DNA of 38,096 nucleotides. Source: Pseudomonadota bacterium. GTDB lineage: Bacteria; Pseudomonadota; Gammaproteobacteria; Burkholderiales; Burkholderiaceae_C. This document shows, one piece after another, positions 7,098 through 16,090 of this stretch (position 1 is its first letter; every line of letters begins with the position of its first letter). A program made the position numbers and the translations under genes. The stretch lies in the NCBI GenBank assembly GCA_023438115.1, contig JAEZEB010000035.1, positions 1-38,096 on the forward strand, read 5' to 3'. A model generated the notes under the pieces. It was not told the DNA's origin and did not search any database. It saw only the letters and a program-made list of their open reading frames with translations.

Positions 7098-7886
7098 ATG
7101 AACGCTGAAGCAATGATCCGGCACAACATCGAGGTGCACGACAAGCTGGCAGACAGCTATGGGAAGCTCTACACCGCCATATACAACCCGGTGGAGCAGG
7201 CGCGGCTGCGTGAGGCTCTGTCCAGGGCAATCGGTCATGTGCGTAGCGGTGGCTTGGCGGCGATGGATTTCGGATGTGGAGCAGGAAATCTCTCCGACCA
7301 TCTTGCCGCTTTGGGGGCCGAGGTCACAGCGGCCGACGTGTCGCCGGGATTCTTGCGGCGAATGGCCAGCCGCGGGTTCAAGACGGCTCCCCTCAATGGG
7401 AAAGATCTCCGCGAGTTTCCGGATGCGAGCTTTGACGTTGTGGCCACCTACTCGGTTCTCCACCACGTACCTGACTACCTGGGCGCCGTCCGCGAGATGG
7501 TGCGCGTGCTTAAGCCAGGTGGCGTACTGTTCATCGACCATGAGGCAGCGCCTGCAACTTGGCAAGGGCAGCCGGCCTACAGCACCTATCTGCAGGCATG
7601 GAACAAGCCGCGCAGCCTTCCTGCGCGGCTAACGAACCTGCTGAAACCGGAGTGGTACGCGTTGCGCTGGAACCTGCTGCGCAACCCACGCTACAAGCCC
7701 GAGGGCGATATCCATGTCTGGCCGGACGACCACATCGAGTGGGACCAAGTGGAAGCCGCTGCCGGCGTGGAACTGCTGGAACGCACAGACTACCTACTCC
7801 GGCGCCCCGAGTGTCCGCAGACTGTCTATGAGCAGTTTCGGGAGCGATGTGTAGACATGAGGCTGCTCATTGGTCGTAAAGCCTGA
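7098..7886 (+). CDS. Class I SAM-dependent methyltransferase
   Basis: A 262-residue cytoplasmic enzyme. The Rossmann-like domain spans about residues 45-155: motif I AAMDFGCGAGNLSDHLA, motif II-type acidic strand end VTAADVSPGFLRRM, motif IV FDVVATYSVLHHVPDY and post-motif VLKPGGVLFIDHE, all typical of UbiE/Methyltransf_11 enzymes. A C-terminal extension (W/R/Y-rich, residues about 165-262) probably shapes the acceptor site. The acceptor is not identifiable; location beside an O-acyltransferase and a polysaccharide locus makes a glycan or lipid carrier plausible. CAGGAG precedes the ATG at 7098 with about 2-6 bases spacing, so this start is preferred over the open frame from 6864. Its base composition looks less GC-extreme than genes to the left, hinting at separate origin. 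Confidence 0.88.
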   Translation: MNAEAMIRHNIEVHDKLADSYGKLYTAIYNPVEQARLREALSRAIGHVRSGGLAAMDFGCGAGNLSDHLAALGAEVTAADVSPGFLRRMASRGFKTAPLNGKDLREFPDASFDVVATYSVLHHVPDYLGAVREMVRVLKPGGVLFIDHEAAPATWQGQPAYSTYLQAWNKPRSLPARLTNLLKPEWYALRWNLLRNPRYKPEGDIHVWPDDHIEWDQVEAAAGVELLERTDYLLRRPECPQTVYEQFRERCVDMRLLIGRKA

Positions 7887-7920
7887 GTTGCTACGAATCA
7901 GCCTTGCCTGCGCTTCTCTC

Positions 7921-9834
7921 CTAGTCCCGTGGACCTATGTGTGACTGCGCGCGCGGACCAGTGTCCGAGGGGCGCAACACCTGGCGAAGTTCACCTTCCA
8001 AGTACAGGGCTCCGTCCACGCTCAGGTGGTTCGCGTCTCTGTACAAAGGGCGGTCCTTCCAACGAGTCTCGCAAGACGGATTGCAGAGCCGTCGGATAGG
8101 GTCGAAGACCTCCACACCCGGGATCGCTGCGATGGCGGAGTAGAAGTGCCGATTCAAGGCGAACTGCGCCGACGCGTCGGTGGTCAGCAGAATGCGTCCC
8201 GAGACTTCCTGCAGCGCCAAGAGAAGAGGAACGTTGCCTGCGTGTGTCGGCACGGGACCGAGGACCAGGACGCGGCGGCCGTTTTCTCTGAGACTTCGTA
8301 TCGTATCGATCAGTGCGGCCGATACGAGGCTTGGGTCGTCGCCCGCCGCTTGATAGTAGGTGCTCCAGTATGCCGAGAGGATGATCGTGTGCATCTCGGG
8401 ACTTGCATCGAGGAAGGCTCGCGCCTCGCGTCCGCGCAGCGCACACCTGTGGTGTCCCGGCAGCCATCGGGGTTCGAAAATGGGCGGACATGCTGAAGCG
8501 ACCGCCAGTACGGCCGCAGTTCCGGCCGTACGCTGGATTCCCTGAAAGGCCGGTGCCCAAGCGAGCATATGGCTGTCGCCCCAAAGAAGCGTGGTCGGCA
8601 GTCCGGTCCCCAAGCTACAGTGCTCGCTCCCGATTGGGCGCCCGTCGCAGGCGCGGAACGGGATCGCCGGGTCGCGAGCCTGATCCAGAGCGATCACTTG
8701 GGGGCGGAACCGGCTCGGATAGCCAGTCGCCGTGAGGCCGGCCACGACCACGATCGCGAGGGTGGTCGCGGCGGCGCCGGAGCCGGCGAAAATGGAACGA
8801 CGTGAGAAGGCGCCCGCGCGGCGAAACGGCTGCTCAATGAACCGATAGGACAGCCATGCCAGTAACAGAGAAGCTGCGGCCACGTATGCCGTGAGCGCCG
8901 GCGTCAGCTCGGGGCCATTCCAGTACCTTGTGAACGCAATCAGTGGCCAGTGCCAGAGGTACAGGGAGTAGGAGATGCGCCCGATGAAGACCGCAGGTCT
9001 TGTGCCCAGGAGCCGCGTCACCATCGAGCTCCCACCAGTTCCGGCAAGAATGATGCAGGTACTTCCTGCAACGGGCAAGGCTGCGGCCATGCCCGGGAAC
9101 GCGGTTTCCGGCGTGAAGAACCAACATGCCCCGAGGATCGTCGCCAACCCGCCTAGGGAGAGCGACTCTCTCGCGAGTGGGCCCGTTGCCGGTGCCCGCC
9201 AGTACACCAGCAGCGCACCGGCCAGCAGTTCCCATGCACGAAACGGGGACAGGAAGAACACCGCGACGGGTTTGGCCTCCAGTAGGACGCTGGCGGCGAC
9301 GAACGTGACTACCGCGACGGCAGCAAGGCCAGCAACAACCCTCCGCCGGTGGTGAAGAAGGATCAGGAGAACGGGAAAGGCCAGATAAAACTGCTCCTCA
9401 ACGCCAAGCGACCATGTGTGCAGCAGCGGATTCCATTCGGCGGACGGAGCGAAGTAGCCTCGTTCCAGGTCCCGCCAGAACACAACGTTGGACAGGAAAG
9501 CTACCGTTCCGAGTGCGGCCCGCAGAGCGGCACGTAGATCGCTCGGGAGCAGTAGGAGGTGGGCCGACAGCACGGTGGTCGCCAGCATAGCGAACAGGGC
9601 CGGGAAGATCCTGCGCGCTCTGCGTTCGTAGAAGCCTGTGAACCTGAAAGAACCGGATTCGATCTCTTTACGCAGGATGCAGGTGATCAGGTAGCCAGAG
9701 ATTACGAAAAAGACGTCCACCCCAACATAGCCGCCGGACAGGCCGGAAGAAGAGAGGTGGTGAAGAAGGACGGCGACCACGGCCACAGCGCGCAGGCCGT
9801 CAATGTCGGGGCGATAGTTGGCGCCACCCTCCAT
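7921..9834 (-). CDS. OafA/YrhL-type O-acyltransferase with SGNH domain
   Basis: A 637-residue two-domain membrane enzyme. The N-terminal about 350 residues are acyltransferase 3: YRPDIDGLRAVAVVAVLLHH contains the conserved RxDGxRA-like start and the His used in catalysis, followed by GVDVFFVISGYLIT, RRARRIFPAL and about ten membrane helices (YSLYLWHWPLI is a strong family signature). The C-terminal part is a periplasmic SGNH domain: LLWGDSHMLAW near residue 420 gives the catalytic serine, and DANHLS (D600, H603) completes the triad. Such enzymes move acetyl or other acyl groups from the cytoplasm onto surface glycans, for example O-antigen. AGGAGG sits five bases before the ATG. It converges with the methyltransferase gene, 34 bases apart. 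The acceptor could be either glycan made in this window. Confidence 0.93.
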   Translation of the reverse strand: MEGGANYRPDIDGLRAVAVVAVLLHHLSSSGLSGGYVGVDVFFVISGYLITCILRKEIESGSFRFTGFYERRARRIFPALFAMLATTVLSAHLLLLPSDLRAALRAALGTVAFLSNVVFWRDLERGYFAPSAEWNPLLHTWSLGVEEQFYLAFPVLLILLHHRRRVVAGLAAVAVVTFVAASVLLEAKPVAVFFLSPFRAWELLAGALLVYWRAPATGPLARESLSLGGLATILGACWFFTPETAFPGMAAALPVAGSTCIILAGTGGSSMVTRLLGTRPAVFIGRISYSLYLWHWPLIAFTRYWNGPELTPALTAYVAAASLLLAWLSYRFIEQPFRRAGAFSRRSIFAGSGAAATTLAIVVVAGLTATGYPSRFRPQVIALDQARDPAIPFRACDGRPIGSEHCSLGTGLPTTLLWGDSHMLAWAPAFQGIQRTAGTAAVLAVASACPPIFEPRWLPGHHRCALRGREARAFLDASPEMHTIILSAYWSTYYQAAGDDPSLVSAALIDTIRSLRENGRRVLVLGPVPTHAGNVPLLLALQEVSGRILLTTDASAQFALNRHFYSAIAAIPGVEVFDPIRRLCNPSCETRWKDRPLYRDANHLSVDGALYLEGELRQVLRPSDTGPRAQSHIGPRD

Positions 9835-10220
9835 GGCGTCCTCCTGGCCGGGCTCGTGCTCAGCCCTGACTCGACAGTTCGCACTTTCTATTTGCCATCC
9901 GCGGTTTCCACCTCCGAGGCAAGTTGCGGGAGTTCAGCTTCCGGCGGCGCTGGACGGCGGAGCAGGTAGGGTGTTCTTGGGGGCGCATGCCAGGAGCGTG
10001 CCTACGCCTCTTGCGCGGCACAGTGATCTGCGTTGCTCTAATTAGGTGCGATCTTCCTATTGCACTGTCCGGCTAGTGACCATGACGCCGCACGCGCCAA
10101 CGTCTGCGATTCTGGCGGCTGAGCCAAACTGAAGTCGCAAGCTTCGCGCACACGGGCCCACCGTGGTGCTATGTTCGCGACGGAGAAACTTTTGGGGCTC
10201 CTTCGTGCCCATGCCGTTTG
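9835..10220 (+). other. 386-base intergenic region between divergent genes
   Basis: No reading frame here looks protein-coding. It must carry the promoters of the acyltransferase (minus strand) and of the methyltransferase at 10221 (plus strand), and it contains scattered AT-rich patches (around 9890-9897, 10035-10060 and 10168-10176), including the palindrome CTAATTAG near 10036-10043. I found no -35/-10 pair with good spacing, no transposase remnant and no tRNA-like structure. It may be a junction between the acyltransferase segment and the polysaccharide locus. Confidence 0.4.
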
Positions 10221-11117
10221 ATGCTTCCTGACCAGTGCTTCCTCTGCGGATCGGCGAACACGGTCGTGCTTCCGTACCTACGCCTGAATTCCCGCAGCCT
10301 GTCCCGCAATCTCGCGTACGCGCTTCCGGTTTCCGTGGGCCGCGCTTTCGCCGCGCTGAGCAAACGCTTCCGGTCCGCCTATTCAACGGTGGCGGTCAAC
10401 AAGACCTACTTCGACCGCCAGGCGGTGTTCTGCCGCGACTGCCGCACCGGGGCGTGCCGGCCCTTCTTCACGCGCGAGCAGCTGGATCAGTACTACCGCG
10501 CGTTCTACTGGGAGAACCGTGCGCAGCTGGAAGGGCACCACGTGCCGCAGGACGATCGCCCGAACCAGCGCCAACTGGATTGGGTGCAGGATCGCCTCGC
10601 CTGGATCACCCGGCACATCCCCTTGCAGGGAACGGTCCTGGATTTCGGCGCCGGCGACTGCGCGGCGGGTTATGTGCTCGGGCAGCAGGGCCTGGCGGTG
10701 CACGTGGTGGATCCGTCGGCGGATTCCGAGCGGCTGGCGCACAGGTACGGGCTGGCCTATTCCAGTGCGCTGGAAGATGCCCCCGCTGTGGATCTCGTCT
10801 ACTCGGCGCAGTCCATCGAGCACGTGCACGACCTCGTGCCGGCCTTCCAGGACCTGATGGACCGGGTGAAGCCCGGTGGACATGCCTTCTTCGAGACGCC
10901 CAACGTCGCCGATCCCGACGTCTTCCGGCATCTCGTGCTCACGCCGCACACCTTCATGCTGTCGACGCGGACGATGCAGGCGCTGGCCGGGCGGGTGGGC
11001 GCGACCGTCATCGCGATGGAAACCGTCGGGCCGGCGTGGAGCATGAGCCATCCCAGGATCACTTCGCCGGAGCGGACCGACGTCCGGGTGCTGCTGCGCA
11101 AGGACAGTGCCGGCTAG
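10221..11117 (+). CDS. SAM-dependent methyltransferase with N-terminal Cys-rich module
   Basis: A 298-residue protein. The N-terminus has CFLCG (residues about 6-10) and, some 65 residues later, CRDCRTGACR, which together could bind one zinc; a similar knuckle precedes methyltransferase domains in several sugar C-methyltransferases. The catalytic domain begins near residue 135: VLDFGAGDCAAGYVLG (motif I), VHVVDPSADSERLA, then DLVYSAQSIEHVHDLVPAFQ and VKPGGHAFFETPNV. The acceptor is unknown, probably a nucleotide sugar or glycan of the neighbouring cluster. The ATG at 10221 is taken because the Cys module begins directly after it; an overlapping TTG at 10218 would add one residue. No clear ribosome site is visible. 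Its stop shares the four bases CTAG with the stop of the convergent GT4 gene. Confidence 0.83.
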   Translation: MLPDQCFLCGSANTVVLPYLRLNSRSLSRNLAYALPVSVGRAFAALSKRFRSAYSTVAVNKTYFDRQAVFCRDCRTGACRPFFTREQLDQYYRAFYWENRAQLEGHHVPQDDRPNQRQLDWVQDRLAWITRHIPLQGTVLDFGAGDCAAGYVLGQQGLAVHVVDPSADSERLAHRYGLAYSSALEDAPAVDLVYSAQSIEHVHDLVPAFQDLMDRVKPGGHAFFETPNVADPDVFRHLVLTPHTFMLSTRTMQALAGRVGATVIAMETVGPAWSMSHPRITSPERTDVRVLLRKDSAG

Positions 11118-12286
11118 CCCTTCTCGCCGGCGGGATAGGGGCCTACGAGTTCCCTCGGCCCGAGGAGTTCGTCGTACACCGCGAGCGTCCTCGCCAGGAC
11201 GATGCTCTCGTCGAACTGCGCGATGGCTTTCGCGCGAGCGGCTTCGCCCAGCCTGCGCCGCAGGGGCGCGTCGTCCTGCAACTGCGCGATCGCGGCGGCG
11301 AGCGCGCCTGCATCCCTCGCGGGGACGAGCAGGCCGTCCGCGCCGTGCGTGACGACTTCGCGGCAGCCGGGCACGTCCGTCGTCACGAGGGGGAGTCCGC
11401 AGGCGGCAGCTTCGATCAGGCTCTTGGGCAGGCCCTCGCGGTAGCTTGGCAGCACCGCGACGTCCGTGGAGCGGAACAGCCCGGGCATGTCGGCGACATG
11501 CCCGAGCCAGCGGACATGCCCCTGCCTCTCCCATTCGCGCAGGCTTTCCTGCGGAACCGCCGCCGGGTTTCCGGCGTCGGGTTCGCCGGCCAGCAGGAAC
11601 TCGATGGACCGGCCTTCCGCGCGCAGCCGGCGCGCGGCCTCTACGAATTCAGCCACTCCCTTGTCCCACAGCAGGCGCGCCGAGAGGACGACCCGGAACG
11701 CGTCGCGCGATGCGACGGCGGTATCGTCGGCAGGCGCGAACCGCCGGCAGTCGACGCCGGAGCCGGCAATGAGGCGGATGCTCGCCGCATCAGCCAGTCC
11801 GGCCGACCGGAAGAGCGCCACGTCGTCGGGGTTCTGCAGGATCAGGCGCGCCCCGCCGCCGCCCAGCGAGGCGCGCAGCAGCAGGCTCACGACCGGGCGC
11901 AGCATGCGGGCACGCGCGTCGTTGCTGGTGAAGGTGTATCCCATGCCGGCAACGGCGCTCACGCGCGCGGGCACGCCCGCGAGCCGTGCCGCCACGGCCG
12001 CATACACGGCGCACTTGATCGTGAACCCGTGGGCCAGGTCCACGCGCTCGCGCCGCAGGGTGGATGCCAGCCACAGGAGCAGCTTCGCTTCCCGCAGGGG
12101 ATTCAGGCTGCGCCTGTCCATGGGCGCTGGAATCCATGCGAAGCCCAGCTCCCGCAGACGCGCGCCGTAAGGCCCCGGCGGGGACACCAGGAGGACCTCG
12201 TCTCCGCGGTCCCGGATGGCCGTCGCCAGCGAACGCCGGAAGTTGAAGAGGTACCAGTCGGTGTTGGCGAAGAGGAGGACCTTCAA
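11114..12286 (-). CDS. GT4 glycosyltransferase (last gene of the main operon)
   Basis: A 390-residue cytoplasmic GT-B enzyme. The N-terminal domain starts KVLLFANTDWYLFNFRRSLA, as in WbpU/PglA-like hexosamine transferases that act on undecaprenyl-linked acceptors, and contains HGFTIKCAVYAAVAARLAGV. The C-terminal nucleotide-sugar domain has VVLSARLLWDKGVAEFVEA and the EX7E region (YREGLPKSLIEAAACGLPLV). The start is a TTG at 12286: GGAGG lies seven bases upstream, and TTGA overlaps the TGA stop of the EpsG gene, indicating translational coupling. An extended in-frame reading upstream of this TTG runs antiparallel in content to EpsG and is not real. The sugar donor may be UDP-HexNAc or a GalNAcA derivative (inference from family and context). 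Confidence 0.9.
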   Translation of the reverse strand: MKVLLFANTDWYLFNFRRSLATAIRDRGDEVLLVSPPGPYGARLRELGFAWIPAPMDRRSLNPLREAKLLLWLASTLRRERVDLAHGFTIKCAVYAAVAARLAGVPARVSAVAGMGYTFTSNDARARMLRPVVSLLLRASLGGGGARLILQNPDDVALFRSAGLADAASIRLIAGSGVDCRRFAPADDTAVASRDAFRVVLSARLLWDKGVAEFVEAARRLRAEGRSIEFLLAGEPDAGNPAAVPQESLREWERQGHVRWLGHVADMPGLFRSTDVAVLPSYREGLPKSLIEAAACGLPLVTTDVPGCREVVTHGADGLLVPARDAGALAAAIAQLQDDAPLRRRLGEAARAKAIAQFDESIVLARTLAVYDELLGPRELVGPYPAGEKG

Positions 12287-13353
12287 AAGGAAGCCTCCAG
12301 GGGATAGAACCTGTACGGCAGCCAGAATGGCGCGTGGGTCGCATAGAACAGCCACACGAACTGGGCGGTCCCGTAGTAGGCCAAGACCAGGATCACCAGC
12401 AGGCGCTTCGATTCGCCGGGGCGCGTCAAGAGGTCGGGCAGACGCGAGAAGACGTACAGCTGCAGCGGGATCAGGTACAGCGCGACGCGGTCCACCGCGG
12501 TGGACGAGGCCGACACCATCAGCCACCCGAAGCTGCCAAGGGCCAGCATCGACATGGCGGTCCACAGCAGGCGCTCGGCCGGCATCCACTGGAACCGCCG
12601 GCGCAGCAGGAGCAGGAGCAGGGCCGGGACCACGTTCATCAGCACACGGACCAGCGCGCCCTCGGACTGGTATTCGGCGTCGATGTAGCCGCTGCGCAGG
12701 CCCTCGACGGAATCCTCGAGGAGCGCCACGTATACCGCGAAGGCGGCGACCGCTACCCACAACGTGGTCCAGAGCCGGTTGCGAGGCGTGGAGATGATGC
12801 CGAGCGGCATCAGGAGGACGGCCGACTTGTGGAAGAGGGCGCCCAGCACGATGCAGCACACGAAGCCCAGGGTGTTTCGCCGTTGCAGGGCGACCAGCCC
12901 GATCATGCTCAGGGCCAGCGCCACTCCCTGGCGGGTATAGCCCATCCCCAGCACGATCACGAGGTACGGCACGGAGATGGCCAGGGCCAGCCAGGGGCGC
13001 GGCTGCGCGCGGCAGAAGATCATCAGGCCCAGGCTGAAGATCGCGCCGAAGACCAGGTTGGCCCAGTGCACGTCGGCGGTCAGCCAGGTCACGAGCCAGT
13101 ACGCCGGCTCGGCCCGTGTGACGATCTCTTCCAGGGACTCGAACTGGATGTGCAGCGTGTGGGCCTCGTAGTTGAGCCAGTCGCCGCCGACCTCGTGACG
13201 GAAGCCGATCACGAGCGCAGCGACGACGGCCAGCCAGAGCCAGCCGGGTCCCAGGTGGAAAAGACCCTTCGGCGGCTGCATCGCCCAGGGCCGGGACGGC
13301 TGCATCAGCGCCACGGTCGCCGGCACCAGGAAGAGCATCCAGTACGGCCACAT
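12283..13353 (-). CDS. EpsG-family polysaccharide polymerase (Wzy-like)
   Basis: A 356-residue polytopic membrane protein with about ten helices. EpsG features are clear: a W-L-NYEAHTLH region after the second helix (GGDWLNYEAHTL), a cytoplasmic/periplasmic loop with EPAYWLVTWL (usual EPxYxxL motif), and GMGYTRQGVALALSMIG (usual R-Q-xxA motif), then KSAVLLMPLG. EpsG proteins take the place of Wzy and polymerise lipid-linked repeat units on the periplasmic face. The ATG at 13353 stands one base from the asnB stop, and its own stop overlaps the next start. As the only polymerase candidate in the window it pairs naturally with the flippase at 23308-24636. Confidence 0.88.
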   Translation of the reverse strand: MWPYWMLFLVPATVALMQPSRPWAMQPPKGLFHLGPGWLWLAVVAALVIGFRHEVGGDWLNYEAHTLHIQFESLEEIVTRAEPAYWLVTWLTADVHWANLVFGAIFSLGLMIFCRAQPRPWLALAISVPYLVIVLGMGYTRQGVALALSMIGLVALQRRNTLGFVCCIVLGALFHKSAVLLMPLGIISTPRNRLWTTLWVAVAAFAVYVALLEDSVEGLRSGYIDAEYQSEGALVRVLMNVVPALLLLLLRRRFQWMPAERLLWTAMSMLALGSFGWLMVSASSTAVDRVALYLIPLQLYVFSRLPDLLTRPGESKRLLVILVLAYYGTAQFVWLFYATHAPFWLPYRFYPLEASF

Positions 13354-13354
13354 G

Positions 13355-15340
13355 TCAGGACTGCTCCCGCGACCAGGACTGCAGCATCAGGACGCCCCAG
13401 AGGCGCGCCGTCCAGTCATGGTGGCCGGCCAGGTGCTGCTTCCACAGGGCGCGCGCGGGATCGAGGTCCACCAGCCCTTCGCTCTCCAGGTGGCGGTCCG
13501 CCAGCAGATCCTCGGCCCAGTCGCGCAAGGGGCCGCGCAGCCATTGCCCGACCGGGATCGCGAAGCCGGCTTTCGGACGCTCGATCAGTTCGCGAGGCAC
13601 GTGCCTGTACAGCACCTGCCGAAGGATCCACTTGCCTTGGCGGCCGCGCACCTTCATCGCCAGCGGCAGACGCCATGCGAGTTCCGCGACACGATGGTCC
13701 AGGAAGGGAACGCGTGTTTCCAGGCTCACTGCCATGGCGGCCCGGTCGACTTTGCACAGGATGTCGTCCGGCAGGTAGGAGATGCCGTCCCGGTACATCA
13801 TCCGCAGGACCTCGTGCTCGGCGCCGGAGCCGGGCAGGGGATCGGACAGCACGTTGAGCGGTTCCTGTGCGCCTTTCACCAGTTCACCCGGAGCCGGCCA
13901 TTCCGACACCAGGCTCAGGTAGAAGTCATCGATGTTGCGCACGCCGGCCAGCCGGCGCGCAAGCTTGTGGGCCTTGTCGCCCACGCGCTGGTGGCCATGT
14001 CTTCCGCGCGCCACAAGCGGCCCCAGGCGATCCCAGGTGCCGGTCGGGATGGTGCCCATCACCGACGTCAGCGCGTGGCGCAGAGGGTGCGGCATCCAGC
14101 CGACGCGGTTCCAGATTGCAGGTGCCCAGGAGTAGCGGTTGTAGCCGCCGAACAATTCGTCGCCCGCATCCCCGGACAACGCAACGGTCACGTGCTGGCG
14201 TGCGAACCGGCAGACGAGGTGCGTGGGGATCTGCGATGAGTCGGCGAAGGGCTCGTCGTACATCGCGGGCAGCCAGGGGATGGCTTGCCGCGCCTCCGCC
14301 GCGGTGACCACCAGTTCGGAATGCTCGGTGCCCAGGTGCCTGGCGATGGCGCGGGCGTGCAGGGATTCGTCGAATCCTGCTTCCTCGAATCCCACCGTGA
14401 ACGTGCGCACCGGTCGGGTGGCCTGTTTCTGCATGAGGGCGACGATGGTGGATGAATCGACGCCGCCCGAGAGGAACGCGCCCAGGGGAACATCGGCCAG
14501 GCACTGGCCGCGCACCGCGGTGGTCAGGCATTCCTCGAGGGATTGGATGGCTTGCGTTTCGTCGCCGAGGGGGGCAGCTGCGCCGGCCTCGACCACGTCC
14601 GCCAGCGACCACCAGCGCCGGATGGTGCAGGTGCCGAACGTGGCGGGAGGGCGCAGTGGTTCGCTGGGAGGCAAGGTGGGCGCGCGCCCGGCGATCCGCA
14701 GCAGGCACCCGGGTTCCAGCTTGTAGATGCCCTCGTAGATGCTGTGCGGTGCGGGCACGTACAGGAAACGCAGGTACAGGGCGAGGGCGGAGCGGCTGAT
14801 CCTGCCTTCGAAGCCCGGGTAGGCACGCAGCGCCTTGAGCTCCGAGCCGAACACGAAAGCGCCCCTCGACCAACCGTAGTACAGCGGCTTCTCGCCAAAA
14901 CGGTCACGCGCGAGGCAGAGCGTGCGTTCCCGCGTGTCCCACAGGGCCAGCGCGAACATGCCCACGCTGCGCTCCAGCGTCGCCTCCACGCCCCAGTGCA
15001 GGAAACCCGCCAGCAGGACCTCGGTGTCTGAGTGGCCCCGCCATTGCGGGGCGGCCCCCACGGCTTCCAGTTCGGCGCGCAGTTCGAGGCAGTTGTAGAT
15101 CTCTCCGTTGAAGGCCAGCACGAGCCGGCCGCCTTCCGACACCATGGGCTGGTGGCCGGCCGCGGAGAGATCGAGGATGGAGAGCCGCCGGTGCGCCAGG
15201 CAGATGGTGCCCGCGGCATCCGTCCAGGCGCCCGCATCATCCGGGCCGCGGTGGCGGATGGCCGCGGCCATGTCCAGGCCGAACTTCTCCAGCTGTCCGG
15301 AGTCCCCGGCTTCCTTCAGGATTCCTGCGAGTCCACACAT
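13355..15340 (-). CDS. asnB: Asparagine synthase-like amidotransferase (glutamine-hydrolysing)
   Basis: A 661-residue cytoplasmic enzyme with both AsnB domains. The class II glutaminase domain begins with the nucleophile C2 (MCGLAGIL) and has RHRGPDDAG, AHRRLSILDLS, FNGEIYN and GHSDTEVLL. The synthetase domain carries the PP-loop SGGVDSS (291-297), used to adenylate a carboxylate, and later YDEPFADSSQIPTHL and LSGDAGDELFGGYNRY. In polysaccharide loci such proteins (WbpS, exosortase-system amidotransferases) are thought to amidate uronic acids rather than aspartate. UDP-GalNAcA made by TviB/TviC in this same cluster would be a fitting substrate (inference). It lies 21 bases after the nucleotidyltransferase gene and one base before epsG, inside the operon. 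Confidence 0.93.
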   Translation of the reverse strand: MCGLAGILKEAGDSGQLEKFGLDMAAAIRHRGPDDAGAWTDAAGTICLAHRRLSILDLSAAGHQPMVSEGGRLVLAFNGEIYNCLELRAELEAVGAAPQWRGHSDTEVLLAGFLHWGVEATLERSVGMFALALWDTRERTLCLARDRFGEKPLYYGWSRGAFVFGSELKALRAYPGFEGRISRSALALYLRFLYVPAPHSIYEGIYKLEPGCLLRIAGRAPTLPPSEPLRPPATFGTCTIRRWWSLADVVEAGAAAPLGDETQAIQSLEECLTTAVRGQCLADVPLGAFLSGGVDSSTIVALMQKQATRPVRTFTVGFEEAGFDESLHARAIARHLGTEHSELVVTAAEARQAIPWLPAMYDEPFADSSQIPTHLVCRFARQHVTVALSGDAGDELFGGYNRYSWAPAIWNRVGWMPHPLRHALTSVMGTIPTGTWDRLGPLVARGRHGHQRVGDKAHKLARRLAGVRNIDDFYLSLVSEWPAPGELVKGAQEPLNVLSDPLPGSGAEHEVLRMMYRDGISYLPDDILCKVDRAAMAVSLETRVPFLDHRVAELAWRLPLAMKVRGRQGKWILRQVLYRHVPRELIERPKAGFAIPVGQWLRGPLRDWAEDLLADRHLESEGLVDLDPARALWKQHLAGHHDWTARLWGVLMLQSWSREQS

Positions 15341-15361
15341 GCGTTCAGGCCATCAAGAACT

Positions 15362-16090
15362 TCAGAGGAAGGCATGCACGTCCTGGAGGCTGTTCAGCGA
15401 CACCAGGTCCAGTTCGGTCGCGACGGGAATCGCCTCCACGCGCAGGCCGCGTGCCGCGAGGTGTTCGACCAGGTACAGGAAGCCGTGCTCGCTCGTCGCG
15501 CGTCCCCACTTGCCGGGCAACTCCTCGCGCAGGAGGGGGAAGACGGCGTCCTTGCGGAAGATGAAAAGGCCGATGTCGCGCTCGCCCGGCTGCGGATCCC
15601 GGATCCCTGCTTCGCGGGTCTCCATCAGGCCGGTGACGCGGCCGACCGCGTCCCGGGACACCCGCGTGTATGCGGACTCCACGATCCGCGTTGCGAAGGT
15701 GAAATCGTTGTCGTGGTCGCGATGGGCCTGGACGACCGAGGCGACGGTGGCCTCCTGGATGAAGGGGATGTCGCCCCAGAGCAGGAGCACGTCGGTGGCC
15801 TCCGCGAACGCAGGCGATTCCTCGAAGCGCAGGACCGCATCGCCCATGCCCCGGGCTTCGGGTTGGCAGACCAGGTGTGCCTCGCGGCCGTCCACGGCAA
15901 GGGCCGCTTGAACCGCTCCCAGTCCCTCGGGGCTGACGATGACGGTCGGTTCGGCGTCGTAGGGCTCCAGCAGGTCCAGGATGCGCAGCAGGATGGGGCG
16001 GCCCTGGATGGAGAAGAGGGTTTTGGGATAGGGCAGCCCCGCCCGCGTGCCCTTTCCGGCGGCGGCCACCAGTGCGCGGAGTTCAGCCAT
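15362..16090 (-). CDS. GlmU-like nucleotidyltransferase
   Basis: A 242-residue nucleotidyltransferase of the NTP_transferase fold. The N-terminal LVAAAGKGTRAG (residues 7-18) is the phosphate-binding signature, followed by YPKTLFSIQGRPIL with the conserved Lys 23. LLLWGDIPFI supplies the metal-binding Asp (D107), and GERDIGLFIFRKD and EHGFLYLVEHL resemble the later GlmU pyrophosphorylase motifs. It lacks the left-handed helix acetyltransferase domain of GlmU, so it would only activate a phosphorylated sugar or polyol with UTP, CTP or GTP. The ATG at 16090 overlaps the GT2 stop by eight bases and has AAGGA upstream. Because tviB/tviC already use housekeeping UDP-GlcNAc, this enzyme probably serves a different, cluster-specific substrate. 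Confidence 0.88.
   Translation of the reverse strand: MAELRALVAAAGKGTRAGLPYPKTLFSIQGRPILLRILDLLEPYDAEPTVIVSPEGLGAVQAALAVDGREAHLVCQPEARGMGDAVLRFEESPAFAEATDVLLLWGDIPFIQEATVASVVQAHRDHDNDFTFATRIVESAYTRVSRDAVGRVTGLMETREAGIRDPQPGERDIGLFIFRKDAVFPLLREELPGKWGRATSEHGFLYLVEHLAARGLRVEAIPVATELDLVSLNSLQDVHAFL

Noticed and set aside
11114..11117. Shared CTAG at two convergent stop codons as a special site
   Set aside because: Two convergent TAG stops can share CTAG simply by close packing; nothing else supports a function.
12287..13351. N-terminal extension of the last GT4 reading frame
   Set aside because: It overlaps the EpsG gene in another phase; the TTG at 12286 with GGAGG upstream is a better start.
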